Assembly (NCBI GenBank): GCA_007713595.1
Contig: VMRY01000020.1
Coordinates: 1 to 64,000, forward strand
From: Sedimenticola thiotaurini
GTDB lineage: Bacteria; Pseudomonadota; Gammaproteobacteria; Chromatiales; Chromatiaceae
Direction: 5' to 3'
DNA: 64,000 bases
Below the pieces are notes generated by a model. It searched no databases. It was not told where the DNA came from and worked only from the letters and a program-made list of their open reading frames with translations. Shown here piece after piece: positions 63,588 to 64,000 of the stretch (positions are counted from its first letter, which is position 1; each line of letters starts with the position of its first letter). The translations under genes were made by a program, and so were the position numbers.

Positions 63588-64000
63588 ATGGCATGGGCTA
63601 GAAAGCTTCTTCGTGTCAACCTGACGACTGGCACCTGTACTACCGAACCGCTCAATATGGATTGGGCAAAATTGTATCTTGGCTCACGAGGACTTGCTGC
63701 AAAATATCTTGTAGAGGAGATTGATCCGAAGGTCGATCCTCTCTCTCCAGAGAATAAGATGATCATGGCGACTGGACCTTTAACCGGTACTGCTGCATCA
63801 ACCGCAGGACGATATACTGTCACCACCAAGGGTGAATTGACGGGTGTAATAGCCTGTTCCAACTCCGGTGGATTTTTCGGCAATGAGTTAAAAAATGCCG
63901 GATTGGATATGATTATCTTTGAAGGTAAATCACCGAAACCTGTTTATCTGTTGATCCAAAATGAACAGGCTGCATTAATTGATGCAGACGAATTCTGGGG
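63588..64000 (+). CDS. aorB: Aldehyde ferredoxin oxidoreductase, N-terminal part (cut by window edge)
   Basis: 137 residues are visible from ATG 63588. They show the AFOR N-terminal domain: [54 protein letters not shown] and [20 protein letters not shown]. The family contains a tungsten bis-metallopterin and a [4Fe-4S] cluster and oxidises aldehydes to acids. The rest of the gene and a possible FAD subunit (aorC) lie beyond the window. Confidence 0.93.
   Translation, partial: MAWARKLLRVNLTTGTCTTEPLNMDWAKLYLGSRGLAAKYLVEEIDPKVDPLSPENKMIMATGPLTGTAASTAGRYTVTTKGELTGVIACSNSGGFFGNELKNAGLDMIIFEGKSPKPVYLLIQNEQAALIDADEFW

Noticed and set aside
1-64000. CRISPR array, tRNA, rRNA or prophage
   Set aside because: No spaced identical repeats, cloverleaf sequences, rRNA motifs or phage structural genes were recognised by eye on either strand.

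Overview
The window looks like a facultatively denitrifying, respiring gammaproteobacterium of the kind found among sulfur oxidisers and their symbionts. This rests on gene content only: norC, nnrS and a Dnr-type regulator with TTGAT-N4-ATCAA/GTCAA boxes, an EF-P/EpmA/EpmB locus beside psd, a FimX-like protein, and Tat-exported ABC binding proteins. No rRNA, tRNA, CRISPR array, intact insertion sequence or replication origin was seen.

Layout. (1) 1-3.5 kb: nitric oxide/denitrification genes (norC end, hemerythrin, DUF2249, nnrS, Crp/Fnr regulator) with exact FNR/DNR boxes. (2) 3.5-12 kb: chemoreceptor, an nrtR-nadA NAD pair, HDOD and GAF signalling proteins, ROK kinase with a dynamin-like GTPase, and an SCP2 protein behind a perfect FNR/DNR palindrome. 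(3) 12-22 kb: an RND pump whose permease has a lysine-rich histone-like tail, two Tyr/Arg/Pro-rich exported proteins, a DUF4412-like protein, an orphan ParA, a DUF302 protein and a membrane coiled-coil protein. (4) 22-27.6 kb: a five-gene branched-chain-amino-acid/amide-type ABC transporter; a second copy of its binding protein sits alone at 38.5-39.9 kb, and both genes carry a similar hairpin in front of the ribosome binding site. (5) 27.6-32.7 kb: FimX-like c-di-GMP protein between a PilZ-like protein and a zinc-ribbon/FGE-fold protein. (6) 32.9-38.4 kb: epmB, efp, epmA, psd, a sulfurtransferase and a TAXI binding protein. (7) 40.2-45.1 kb: a compact operon of a patatin-like lipase, a CHAT (caspase-like) protease and a ComEC-like metallo-beta-lactamase-fold protein, the best candidate for an undescribed immune or cell-death system. 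(8) 46.6-64 kb: an alcohol/aldehyde oxidation region: ErcA, an ErcS'/NahK-like hybrid kinase, an ABC transporter with a cytochrome c, a full PQQ set with pqqA in the unusual middle position, then a tightly coupled train of a 32-residue membrane peptide, a PuuD-like membrane protein, a SerC-like aminotransferase, a divergent dihydroorotate-dehydrogenase-like flavoprotein, an M48 protease and a creatininase-family hydrolase, then a NosR-like protein and the start of a tungsten aldehyde oxidoreductase operon (aorAB).

How they may work together. Region 8 reads as one pathway: PQQ is made for a periplasmic alcohol dehydrogenase (not in this window), ErcA and the hybrid kinase control its expression, and the AOR handles aldehydes. 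The genes after pqqE are translationally coupled to it, and include two metallohydrolases that could replace the missing PqqF/PqqG protease. This last point is inference.
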